Source: Streptomyces venezuelae (GTDB lineage Bacteria; Actinomycetota; Actinomycetes; Streptomycetales; Streptomycetaceae). Taken from it: 64,000 nucleotides of DNA. The notes under the pieces are model-generated. The model was given only the letters and a program-made list of their open reading frames with translations. It ran no database searches and was not told where the DNA came from. The DNA lies in assembly GCF_008642295.1 (NCBI RefSeq), contig NZ_CP029190.1, positions 1,674,001 through 1,738,000 on the forward strand. The letters run 5' to 3'. A program made the position numbers and the translations under genes. How positions within the stretch are numbered: position 1 is the stretch's first letter; the number at the start of each line of letters is the position of its first letter. Of the stretch, positions 7,715 through 18,076 are shown piece by piece.

Positions 7715-10459
7715 ATGACCATGCTCACCCCCCGTACCCCCACCAAGCTCGCACCGCCGGGCCGGACCCGCCGCGAGCGCAAGGCCGCCGAACTGGAGGC
7801 CCGCACCCGGCTCGTCGCCGAGCTCCTCGCCGAGACCAGCGCCCGCTCGGGCGTTCAGGTCCTGCAGTCCGTCGACGCCTCGCACAACGGCCTCACCCGG
7901 AGCGAGGCCGCGCTGCGCCTGGAGCGCCACGGCCCCAATACGGTCGCCCGGGAGCGGGCGCCCCACTGGCTCGTGCAGCTGGGCAAGGCCTTCTGGAACC
8001 CCTTCATCGGGGTCCTGGTCTTCCTGGCCGCGATCATGTTCTGGCAGGACCCGGCGGACGAGGGCGTCATCATCCTCTCCGTGATGGTGGCGGTCAGCGG
8101 ACTGCTGCGGTTCTGGCAGGAGCACCGCTCCGGCCGCGCCGCCGACGCGCTGAAGAAGCTGGTGACCACCACCTGCGCGGTGCAGCGCCGGGCCGGCAGC
8201 GGATCCCTGACCACCACCCTCGAGGTGCCGATGGACCAGGTGGTCCCCGGCGATGTGGTCAAGCTGGCCGCCGGCGACCTGATCCCGGCCGACCTGCGGC
8301 TCATCACCTCCAAGGACCTGATGGTCAGCCAGGCCGCGCTGTCCGGGGAGTCCCTGCCGGTCGCCAAGGCCGACCTGCCGCCCCGCTTCCCCGACGGGGC
8401 CCCCGCCGAGGACCTGGGCCGGCAGGGGACCGACGACCCGGTCGAGGCCGCCAACCTCTGCCTGATGGGCACCTCGGTGACCTCCGGCACCGCCACCGGT
8501 GTGGTGGTCGCCACCGGCGCCGACACCTACTTCGGCTCGATGGCCGGCTCGCTGGTCGGCGAACGCCCGCAGACCAACTTCGACACCGGTGTGCGCAAGG
8601 TCAGCTTCCTGCTGATCCGCTTCATGCTGGTGATGGTCCCGGTGGTCTTCATGATCAACGGCATCACCAAGGGCGACTGGGACGAGGCCTTCCTCTTCGG
8701 CATCGCCGTCGCCGTCGGCCTGACCCCCGAGATGCTGCCGATGGTCGTCTCCGCCAACCTGGCGCGCGGCGCGGTCGCCATGTCCAAGCGCAAGGTGGTC
8801 GTCAAGCGGCTCAACGCGATCCAGAACCTGGGCGCGATGGACGTCCTGTGCACGGACAAGACCGGCACCCTCACCGAGGACCGGATCGTCCTGGACCGCT
8901 ACCTGGACGTGCACGGCAAGGAGGACAACGAGGTCCTGGAGTACGGCTACCTCAACGCGCACTTCCAGACCGGTCTGCGGAACCTGATGGACCAGGCGGT
9001 CATCGACCGCGTCAACGAGGCCGAGGAGGTTGTCGTCGACGCACGGTTCTCGATGGTCGACGAGATCCCCTTCGACTTCGCCCGGCGCCGCATGTCCGTG
9101 GTCCTGAACCGCAACTCCGTCCTGGGCAACGTCGGCCGCCCCGAGCACATCATGATCACCAAGGGTGCCGTCGAGGAGGTCCTGGACCTCTGCACGCACA
9201 TGACGGACCGCGGCGAGACGGTCGAGCTGACCGAGCAGCTGCGCTGGCACGTCACCCGGATCGCCGAGGACAACAACCGGCAGGGCCTGCGGGTCCTCGC
9301 CGTGGCCACCCGTACGATCGCCACCCCGCGCGACACCTACTCGGTCGCCGACGAGGACCGGCTGACCCTGGTCGGCTTCCTCGCCTTCCTCGACCCGCCG
9401 AAGGCCGACGCCGCCCGGGCCCTGACGGGCCTGGCCGACAAGGGCATCGCGGTGAAGGTGATCACCGGTGACAACGACCTGGTGGCCGCCCGGGTCTGCG
9501 CCGACGTCGGCATCCAGGTCGGACATGTGGCGCTCGGCGCCGATGTCGACGCGCTCGACGACACGGAACTGCGCGCGCTGGCCGCCCGTACGACGGTCTT
9601 CGCCAAGGTCAACCCGGTCCAGAAGGCCAGGATCGTCCGGGCCCTGCAGGCCGACGGGCACACGGTCGGGTTTCTCGGGGACGGCATCAACGACGCCGCC
9701 GCGCTGCGCGACGCCGATGTCGGCATCTCGGTGGACACCGCCGTCGACATCGCCAAGGAGTCGGCGGACATCATCCTGCTGGAGAAGGACCTGACCGTCC
9801 TGGAGCAGGGGGTCGTCCAGGGCCGGACCACCTTCGGCAACACGATCAAGTACATCAAGATGACCGCGTCGTCGAACTTCGGCAATGTCTTCTCGGTGCT
9901 GGTGGCGAGCGCGTTCATCCCCTTCCAGCCGATGCTGGCGATCATGCTGCTGCTGCAGAACCTGGTCTACGACATCGCGCAGCTGGCGACCCCGTGGGAC
10001 CGGATGGACGAGGAGTACCTGCGCAAGCCGCGCAACTGGGACGCCAAGGGCATCCTCCGCTTCATGGTCACCATCGGCCCGGTCAGTTCCATCTTCGACA
10101 TCGCGATGTTCCTGATCATGTGGAACGTGTTCGGTGCCAACAGCGAGAGCGCCCAGTCCCTCTTCCAGTCCGGCTGGTTCGTCGAGGGCCTGCTCTCGCA
10201 GACCCTGGTCGTCCACATGATCCGTACCCGGAAGATCCCGTTCATCCAGTCCCGCGCCTCCTGGCCGGTGATGGTGATGACCGTTCTCGCGGTGCTGACC
10301 GGCCTGTGGCTGCCGTTCTCCCCGCTGGCCCCCTCGCTGGGCTTCGTCGCCCTCCCGGCCTCGTACTTCCCGTGGCTGATCGGCGTCCTCCTGGCGTACT
10401 GCACCCTCACCCAGCTGGTGAAGACCTGGTACATCCGCCGGTTCAACACCTGGCTGTAG
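7715..10459 (+). CDS. mgtA: magnesium-translocating P-type ATPase
   Basis: A 914-residue P3B-type ATPase importing Mg2+ across the plasma membrane; family members are about 900 residues. Visible features in order: N-terminal cation-ATPase domain (NGLTRSEAALRLERHGPNTV), first membrane pairs, actuator motif LSGES near 209-213, a core helix with VGLTPEMLPM, phosphorylation motif DKTGTLT with Asp381, nucleotide-binding domain, hinge motif GDGINDAAALRDADVG near 655-670, and the C-terminal membrane segments. ATG 7715 was chosen because GAGGAAGG lies seven bases upstream. From memory this gene does not lie between the ROK and ngc genes in S. coelicolor. It ends six bases from the converging ngcG stop, with no visible terminator between them. 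Confidence 0.92.
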   Translation: MTMLTPRTPTKLAPPGRTRRERKAAELEARTRLVAELLAETSARSGVQVLQSVDASHNGLTRSEAALRLERHGPNTVARERAPHWLVQLGKAFWNPFIGVLVFLAAIMFWQDPADEGVIILSVMVAVSGLLRFWQEHRSGRAADALKKLVTTTCAVQRRAGSGSLTTTLEVPMDQVVPGDVVKLAAGDLIPADLRLITSKDLMVSQAALSGESLPVAKADLPPRFPDGAPAEDLGRQGTDDPVEAANLCLMGTSVTSGTATGVVVATGADTYFGSMAGSLVGERPQTNFDTGVRKVSFLLIRFMLVMVPVVFMINGITKGDWDEAFLFGIAVAVGLTPEMLPMVVSANLARGAVAMSKRKVVVKRLNAIQNLGAMDVLCTDKTGTLTEDRIVLDRYLDVHGKEDNEVLEYGYLNAHFQTGLRNLMDQAVIDRVNEAEEVVVDARFSMVDEIPFDFARRRMSVVLNRNSVLGNVGRPEHIMITKGAVEEVLDLCTHMTDRGETVELTEQLRWHVTRIAEDNNRQGLRVLAVATRTIATPRDTYSVADEDRLTLVGFLAFLDPPKADAARALTGLADKGIAVKVITGDNDLVAARVCADVGIQVGHVALGADVDALDDTELRALAARTTVFAKVNPVQKARIVRALQADGHTVGFLGDGINDAAALRDADVGISVDTAVDIAKESADIILLEKDLTVLEQGVVQGRTTFGNTIKYIKMTASSNFGNVFSVLVASAFIPFQPMLAIMLLLQNLVYDIAQLATPWDRMDEEYLRKPRNWDAKGILRFMVTIGPVSSIFDIAMFLIMWNVFGANSESAQSLFQSGWFVEGLLSQTLVVHMIRTRKIPFIQSRASWPVMVMTVLAVLTGLWLPFSPLAPSLGFVALPASYFPWLIGVLLAYCTLTQLVKTWYIRRFNTWL

Positions 10460-10465
10460 GGGCCC

Positions 10466-11392
10466 CTACTTGAGGGTGGCCGAGGTGAGACCGGCCTGGA
10501 TCTGGCGCTGGAAGGAGAGGTAGACCACCAGCATCGGGATCATCGCGATGGTCACGCCGGCGAACAGCACCGGCAAGTCGGTCTCGTAGCCCATCTGGTA
10601 CTGCAACTGGATGAGGCCCTGGGTGAGCATGAAGCGCTCGGGGTCTCCTCCGGTCTGCGGCTGCATCAGTACCGAGGGCAGGATGTACTGGTTCCACTGG
10701 CCCAGGATGTTGAAGATCCCGACGCTGATCAGGCCGGGCCGGGCCATCGGCAGCATCACCTGGAAGAAGATCCGGGTGTCCGAGGCCCCGTCGATCACCG
10801 CCGCCTCGTGCACCGCCGTCGGCAGGGTGCGGAAGAAGGAGTGCATGAAGAAGACGGTGAAGGGCATCGAGTAGGCGACATAGACCAGGATCAGCCCCTG
10901 GTAGGTGTTCAGCATGTCGAGCCGGCGCACCATGAAGAACAGCGGGACCAGCGCCAGGAACACCGGGAACATCGCCCCGCTGACGAAGAAGTAGTAGATG
11001 AACCGGTTCCCCGGGAAGGGGTAGCGGGCCAGCACGTACGCGGCCATCGACCCGAACAGCATGGTCAGCGGGACCGAGAAGACCATCACGATCAGGGTGT
11101 TGGCGAAGTAGCTGCCGATGCCCTTGGTCCAGGCCCGCCCGAAGGCGTCGAAGTGCCAGTTCGAGGGCCAGCTCAGGGCGGACCCGCCGATCTGCACGTC
11201 CGTCTTGAAGGATCCGAGCGCCAGCCAGATCAGCGGCAGCACGATCAGCACGGCCCAGACGGCGAGGAAGCCGTGGGAGAAGACGTGGAGCACCAGGCCC
11301 TCGGAGCCGCCGTTCCCCCGCTCTCCGGAACGACCGCTGCCCCCGTTCCGCTCGGCCGCGGACTCCCCGGGGGCTTTGACAACTGTGGTCAT
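10466..11392 (-). CDS. ngcG: N-acetylglucosamine/chitobiose ABC permease, MalG type
   Basis: A 308-residue inner-membrane permease of the MalG class. A polar N-terminal tail rich in Gly and Ser (about 40 residues) precedes six hydrophobic segments. The EAA loop (HEAAVIDGASDTRIFFQVMLPMARPG) that docks on the ATPase is near residue 200. It follows ngcF with a 14-base gap. No ATPase gene is present, as in other Streptomyces sugar importers that share the MsiK ATPase. Assignment to the NgcEFG system rests on the binding protein at 12391-13824 and on the conserved position beside the ROK gene. Confidence 0.8.
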   Translation of the reverse strand: MTTVVKAPGESAAERNGGSGRSGERGNGGSEGLVLHVFSHGFLAVWAVLIVLPLIWLALGSFKTDVQIGGSALSWPSNWHFDAFGRAWTKGIGSYFANTLIVMVFSVPLTMLFGSMAAYVLARYPFPGNRFIYYFFVSGAMFPVFLALVPLFFMVRRLDMLNTYQGLILVYVAYSMPFTVFFMHSFFRTLPTAVHEAAVIDGASDTRIFFQVMLPMARPGLISVGIFNILGQWNQYILPSVLMQPQTGGDPERFMLTQGLIQLQYQMGYETDLPVLFAGVTIAMIPMLVVYLSFQRQIQAGLTSATLK

Positions 11393-11406
11393 CGTGGTCT
11401 CCCGCT

Positions 11407-12351
11407 CTAGAACTCGATGCGCTCGCGGCGGGTGGCGCGCAGCGTGATGACGGACAGGACCATGGTGAGGACGAGCAGCACCACGCCCATGGCGCAGGCG
11501 TAGCCGCTCTTGCCGAAGTACAGGAAGTTGCGCATCAGCACCGTCGCCATGACCTCGCTGTGGTGGTCGGGCCCGCCGCCGAACTGGCCCGAGGTCATGG
11601 TCGACACCAGGACGAACATGTCCATCGCGGCGATGCCGAGGTAGACCGCGGAGGTCTGCACGGAGTCCCACAGCAGGGGCAGGGTGACCCTGAAGAAGGT
11701 CTGGGCGCGTCCGGCTCCGTCGAGCAGCGCGGCCTCGTAGATGTCCTTGGGAACCGACTGCATGGCGGCCGAGAAGAGGACGAGGTAGAAGCCCACCCCG
11801 TGCCAGACGACCACCAGCAGCAGGCACCACAGGACCAGGTCGGGCTCGTTCAGCCATTCGATCGGCTGCATCCGGTCGACCAGGCCCAGTCGGATGAGGA
11901 ACCCGTTGAGCAGGCCGCCCTCGTCGCTGCGGTACACGGCGCCGAAGAGGACCGCGAGGATGGCGAGGGAGAGGACCTGCGGGAAGAAGTAGACGATCTT
12001 GTAGAAGCCGGAGCCCCGCACGCCCTGGACTCCGCCGGCTCCGCTGCGCCCGCCGGCGTTCAGCATGAAGGCGAAGAACAGGGCGAGCAGGATGGTGATC
12101 ACCGGGACGAACACCAGGAGCAGCAGGTTGTGCCAGAGCGCGCCCCGGAAGACCTCGTCCTTCGCCAGTTCCAGGTAGTTGTCCAGGCCGACGAAGTCGA
12201 AGGTCGGGGACTGGCCGCTCCAGTTGGTGAAGGAGTAGCCGAACGTCTGTACGTAAGGCCAGATCACAAAGGTCAGGTACAGCGCGATGGGCGCGAAGAG
12301 GAAGCCGACGACAAAGCCGGCCCGTCCCTTGCCCTGGGCTACTTGGCTCAT
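11407..12351 (-). CDS. ngcF: N-acetylglucosamine/chitobiose ABC permease, MalF type
   Basis: A 314-residue permease with six predicted transmembrane helices and an EAA loop (YEAALLDGAGRAQTFFRVTLPLL) at about residues 215-237. It should pair with the downstream MalG-type subunit to form the channel for N-acetylglucosamine or diacetylchitobiose. The ATG start follows a region with GGGAC spacing rather than a strong Shine-Dalgarno. It lies 39 bases downstream of ngcE in the same operon. Confidence 0.8.
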   Translation of the reverse strand: MSQVAQGKGRAGFVVGFLFAPIALYLTFVIWPYVQTFGYSFTNWSGQSPTFDFVGLDNYLELAKDEVFRGALWHNLLLLVFVPVITILLALFFAFMLNAGGRSGAGGVQGVRGSGFYKIVYFFPQVLSLAILAVLFGAVYRSDEGGLLNGFLIRLGLVDRMQPIEWLNEPDLVLWCLLLVVVWHGVGFYLVLFSAAMQSVPKDIYEAALLDGAGRAQTFFRVTLPLLWDSVQTSAVYLGIAAMDMFVLVSTMTSGQFGGGPDHHSEVMATVLMRNFLYFGKSGYACAMGVVLLVLTMVLSVITLRATRRERIEF

Positions 12352-12390
12352 GGTGTCCGTCCCTGGCGAGTCCCTGCGATACGGGCGGGG

Positions 12391-13824
12391 TCAGCTGCGG
12401 CGGTTGTTCTTGGCGTTCGGGTCCTGTGCCGCCTTGTTTACCGCAGCCTGGGCCCGCTTGATCCACTCCTTCGGCTGGATCCGCTTGGCCATCAGTTCAT
12501 TGGACGCGTCCTGGATGGCGGTGTCCATTTCGCTGTACCAGTCGGGGTACAGGTAGTTGAACGTGTTCTCGCCGGCCGACTTCAGGGCGGTGACCGCCGA
12601 CTGGGTGCCTGGGCGCAGCTTCACGTTCGGGTCCACACCGTCCTTGACCACGGTGAGCGAGTTCGCCTGCTGGGCGAAGAGGGTCGACCATTCGCGGGAC
12701 AGCATCGAACGGATGAACTCCAGGCCGGCGGGCTTGTTGGCGGCCTTGTCCGGGACGATGAAGGGCTCGCCGGCGCCGGCCCGGATGGCCTCGAAGGGCA
12801 GCTTGCTGCCGGCCAGCACGGGCACGGGGAGGAACTGCATGTCGAAGTCGTCCGGGGTCTGCTTGAGCTGCTCGTTCTCCAGCCAGGAGCCGGAGGGGAT
12901 GAAGGCTGCCTTGTACTGGTTCCAGGCGGTCTGCGACTCCGTGTGGTTGAGGCCGTTGGTGCCGGGCATGAGCAGGCCCTTCTCGACCACCTCGTAGACC
13001 GCCTCGACCGCTTCGAGGGCGGCGGCGCTGCCGTCGAAGGCGTTCGGCTCCAGGTTGTCGATGGCCTTCATGGCCTCCAGACCGCCCTTCTTGGCGATCA
13101 GGTCCATGATCACGACATTGATGTAGTACGGGTGTTTGCCCTGGTGGGCCAGGCCGCCGATGCCCGCTTCCTTCGCCTTGGTGCACACCGCGAGGAACTC
13201 GTCCCAGGTCTTCGGCGGGGTCCAGCCCTTCTCCTTGAAGAGCTTGCCGGAGTACCAGAAGCCGAAGACGGTGTAGACGTAGTTGAGCGCGACGAACTTT
13301 CCGCCCTGGGTGCCCTGTTCGACGGTTCCGGGGATCAGTACGTCGCGGACCTTCCTGGTCGGGTCGTCCAGGCAGGGGGCCTCCAGCACCGGGGTGAGGT
13401 CGGCCAGCTGGTTGGCCTTGAACAGGACGTCCAGCTTGATCCGCTGGGCGCCGGAGTCGTCGACCACGTCCGGCGGGGTGTTGTTGTTGAAGCGGGGCTG
13501 GAGCTTGGAGGTGATCTCCTGGGTGCCGAGGTGGGTGCTGGTGGTGCCCCACTTCTTGTCGAACGCGGCCTCCCAGGCCTTGGCGTAGTCGTCGCCGAAT
13601 CCGCCCTTGAAGATCACCACGTCCAGTTTGCCGCCCTTGGCGACGCCGAACGGGTTTTCCTTGGTGACCGGAGCCTTGTCCGGTCCCTTGGTGGTGCCCT
13701 CCCCGCCGCCGGAGGCGCAGGCGGACAGGAAGCCCGCCGTCGGCACGGTGATCAGTCCGAGTGCCGCGGAGCGCTTGATCAGGTCACGGCGGCCGAGGCC
13801 CTCACCGGTGGATGCCATGCTCAT
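12391..13824 (-). CDS. ngcE: N-acetylglucosamine/diacetylchitobiose-binding lipoprotein
   Basis: An extracytoplasmic solute-binding protein of about 477 residues, type 1 (SBP_bac_1). The N-terminus carries a twin-arginine motif (GRRDLIKRSA) followed by a lipobox FLSAC, so it is probably Tat-exported and lipidated. The run GLGRRDLIKRSAALGL and the later LEPNAFDGSAAALEAV and PSGSWLENEQ closely resemble Streptomyces NgcE as I remember it. It captures GlcNAc or chitobiose for NgcFG. Two ATGs are possible, 13824 (AAGG seven bases upstream) and 13818 (GAGG eight bases upstream); homologues favour a start close to these. A DasR-like operator lies 63 bases upstream. Confidence 0.82.
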   Translation of the reverse strand: MSMASTGEGLGRRDLIKRSAALGLITVPTAGFLSACASGGGEGTTKGPDKAPVTKENPFGVAKGGKLDVVIFKGGFGDDYAKAWEAAFDKKWGTTSTHLGTQEITSKLQPRFNNNTPPDVVDDSGAQRIKLDVLFKANQLADLTPVLEAPCLDDPTRKVRDVLIPGTVEQGTQGGKFVALNYVYTVFGFWYSGKLFKEKGWTPPKTWDEFLAVCTKAKEAGIGGLAHQGKHPYYINVVIMDLIAKKGGLEAMKAIDNLEPNAFDGSAAALEAVEAVYEVVEKGLLMPGTNGLNHTESQTAWNQYKAAFIPSGSWLENEQLKQTPDDFDMQFLPVPVLAGSKLPFEAIRAGAGEPFIVPDKAANKPAGLEFIRSMLSREWSTLFAQQANSLTVVKDGVDPNVKLRPGTQSAVTALKSAGENTFNYLYPDWYSEMDTAIQDASNELMAKRIQPKEWIKRAQAAVNKAAQDPNAKNNRRS

Positions 13825-13886
13825 GTCCTCGCCTTCGTCAGAGGTCCGCGGTCCGTGCCGCTCGTTCCCCGGCGGTCCGGACGCGC

Positions 13887-13902
13887 ACAGGTATAGTCCA
13901 CT
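13887..13902 (-). promoter_or_regulatory. DasR-like (dre) operator upstream of ngcE
   Basis: On the minus strand the site reads AGTGGACTATACCTGT and matches the dre consensus A(G/C)TGGTCTAGACCA(G/C)T at 13 of 16 positions. DasR is the GntR-family GlcNAc regulator of Streptomyces, and the site is in front of a GlcNAc importer. Binding is inferred. Confidence 0.5.
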
Positions 13903-13939
13903 TCCGCCCGGCTGAGAAGACCACCGTCGCACTACGCGG

Positions 13940-13974
13940 AAGGGCCGTACCCCCATAACGGGGATACGGCCCTT
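13940..13974 (-). terminator. terminator downstream of acnA
   Basis: A 10-bp stem (13940-13949 with 13965-13974) is extended by four C-G pairs after one mismatch and closed by ATAAC. It is 33 bases past the acnA stop. On the minus strand it is followed by CC and A/G-rich sequence, not U. Confidence 0.7.
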
Positions 13975-14006
13975 TGGTGCCGATGTGCGACCGGCGACGG
14001 GGGTGC

Positions 14007-16790
<2,784 letters not shown>

Positions 16791-16791
16791 C

Positions 16792-16810
16792 TAAGGTAAG
16801 GCTAAGTTAG
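16792..16810. promoter_or_regulatory. iron-box-like (DmdR/IdeR) site upstream of acnA
   Basis: The sequence TAAGGTAAGGCTAAGTTAG matches the actinobacterial iron box TTAGGTTAGGCTAACCTAA at 14 of 19 positions. It lies about 70 bases before the acnA start, where an iron-dependent regulator could match Fe-S enzyme production to iron supply. This is a resemblance only. Confidence 0.4.
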
Positions 16811-16853
16811 GTAACCCTTACCAGCGGGGCGGCTGCGGTTCGCCTTCGGCAGA

Positions 16854-16871
16854 TATCTCGATGTCGAGATA
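16854..16871. promoter_or_regulatory. 18-base palindrome, MarR-type operator upstream of acnA
   Basis: TATCTCGATGTCGAGATA is a perfect inverted repeat of 8-base arms around TG. It lies 133 bases upstream of acnA. TamR, a MarR-family protein, is reported to control aconitase (sacA) in S. coelicolor, which makes it the leading candidate ligand. That assignment is inference. Confidence 0.5.
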
Positions 16872-16927
16872 ACTCTAGTGCATCGTCGTGCCGAGGTCAT
16901 GCACGGCGTGGTCCGGCATGGGTGAGA

Positions 16928-17980
16928 TCACACGCGCCCGCCTGCCCGGCGTGAGGAGTCACGGACCGTCAGCGCCGCCGGGACCTGCACCTCGCCGTCC
17001 GGGACCGTCGCCGCGCCCGCCGGTGCCGTCGGCTCGCCCGCCGGCGTCGGGCCGCCCGATTCGATGCGGCCGATCAGCGCGGCGACCGCCGCCTCGGCCG
17101 TCAGCTCCGGATGCAGGGTCAGCGTGGTCACCGGCACCTGGGTGGCCGCGTACCCCGGGTCCTCGCTGGCACAGACCAGCAGCAGGTCCGCCGGTATGGC
17201 CAGGCCGTGCCGGGCCGCCGCGGCCAGCACCTGCCGGCCGCCGGGATCGTAGAGGCTGTGGACGGCGTCGACGGTGCCGGCCGGCGCCGCGAACAGCGTG
17301 TCGAAGGCATGGCCGCCGGCGTCGTCCGGGTCGAACCGGACCGGCAGGACGGGCCGGTCCCGCTCCGCGCACCACCCTTCGTACGCCTCGGACACCGCGC
17401 GGGTGTAGTGGTCGCGTCCGAAGCCGCCGTGCAGCGCGATCCGCCGGGCGCCGGCCGCGGCGAGATGGTCGAGGACCGCGCGGGTGGCCGCCGCGTGGTC
17501 GTTGTCCACCCAGACGTCCCCGGGGAACGCACGGGCGGGCCGCCCGTCGAAGACCACCGGGATACCGCGGGCCCGCAGCGCGGCCAGCACCGGATCGCCC
17601 TCCGGACTGTCGAGCAGCAGCATCCCGTCGACCGCGAGGGTGTGCCAGAGCGCCTCGGCACCACGGTCCGCGGGCAGGGTGGTCAGCGCGTACCCGCGGG
17701 CATGGGCGGCGGACGTGGCGGCGGTGAGCCAGCGGGAGAAATAGGAGACCGCCACGTAGTTCCAGGCGGCGCCGGCGAAGGTGGTCACGGCCAGCCCGAG
17801 GGTCCGGGTGCGCGGGGCGCGCGGGGCTCCGTAGCCGAGGCCGGTGGCGACCTCGCGGACCCGCCTGCGGGTGGTTTCGGCGAGCCGGCCGGTGCCGTTG
17901 AGGGCGTGCGAGACGGTCGCGGTGGACACCTCGGCGGCGCGCGCGATGTCGGCGATGGTCGGTCCGGGCACGCGGCTCAT
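16928..17980 (-). CDS. LacI-family transcriptional regulator
   Basis: A 350-residue LacI/GalR repressor. The HTH (TIADIARAAEVSTATVSHALNG) spans residues 7-28 and is followed by the hinge (RLAETTRRRVREVATGLGY) and a periplasmic-binding-protein-like ligand domain (LGLAVTTFAG, PVVFDGRPARAF, HLAAAGARRIALHGG, VHSLYDPGG). ATG 17980 places the HTH at the usual distance from the N-terminus; the frame extends 27 codons further without the LacI pattern. It is divergent from the Tat-exported amidohydrolase and probably controls it through sites in the 96-base intergenic region. The ligand is unknown. Confidence 0.85.
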   Translation of the reverse strand: MSRVPGPTIADIARAAEVSTATVSHALNGTGRLAETTRRRVREVATGLGYGAPRAPRTRTLGLAVTTFAGAAWNYVAVSYFSRWLTAATSAAHARGYALTTLPADRGAEALWHTLAVDGMLLLDSPEGDPVLAALRARGIPVVFDGRPARAFPGDVWVDNDHAAATRAVLDHLAAAGARRIALHGGFGRDHYTRAVSEAYEGWCAERDRPVLPVRFDPDDAGGHAFDTLFAAPAGTVDAVHSLYDPGGRQVLAAAARHGLAIPADLLLVCASEDPGYAATQVPVTTLTLHPELTAEAAVAALIGRIESGGPTPAGEPTAPAGAATVPDGEVQVPAALTVRDSSRRAGGRV

Positions 17981-18057
17981 CGTACGGACGAGGTGCGGAT
18001 TCCGTCGTCTCCGACGGGTTCTGGTTAAGGGGTTAATCAAACAGTGTCCTGGCCACG

Positions 18058-18069
18058 GCAAACGTTGGG
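18058..18069. promoter_or_regulatory. LacI-type half-palindrome before the amidohydrolase start
   Basis: GCAAACGTTGGG contains the AACGTT core typical of LacI/GalR operators and is palindromic at eight of its central ten bases. It sits directly before the GGGAG ribosome binding site. The regulator is encoded divergently, 78 bases away. Confidence 0.35.
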
Positions 18070-18076
18070 AGTGGTC

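Noticed and set aside
7577..10216. An 879-codon minus-strand frame opposite mgtA
   Set aside because: It reads as Asp/Val/Gly/His repeats with no domain and covers a clear P-type ATPase on the other strand.
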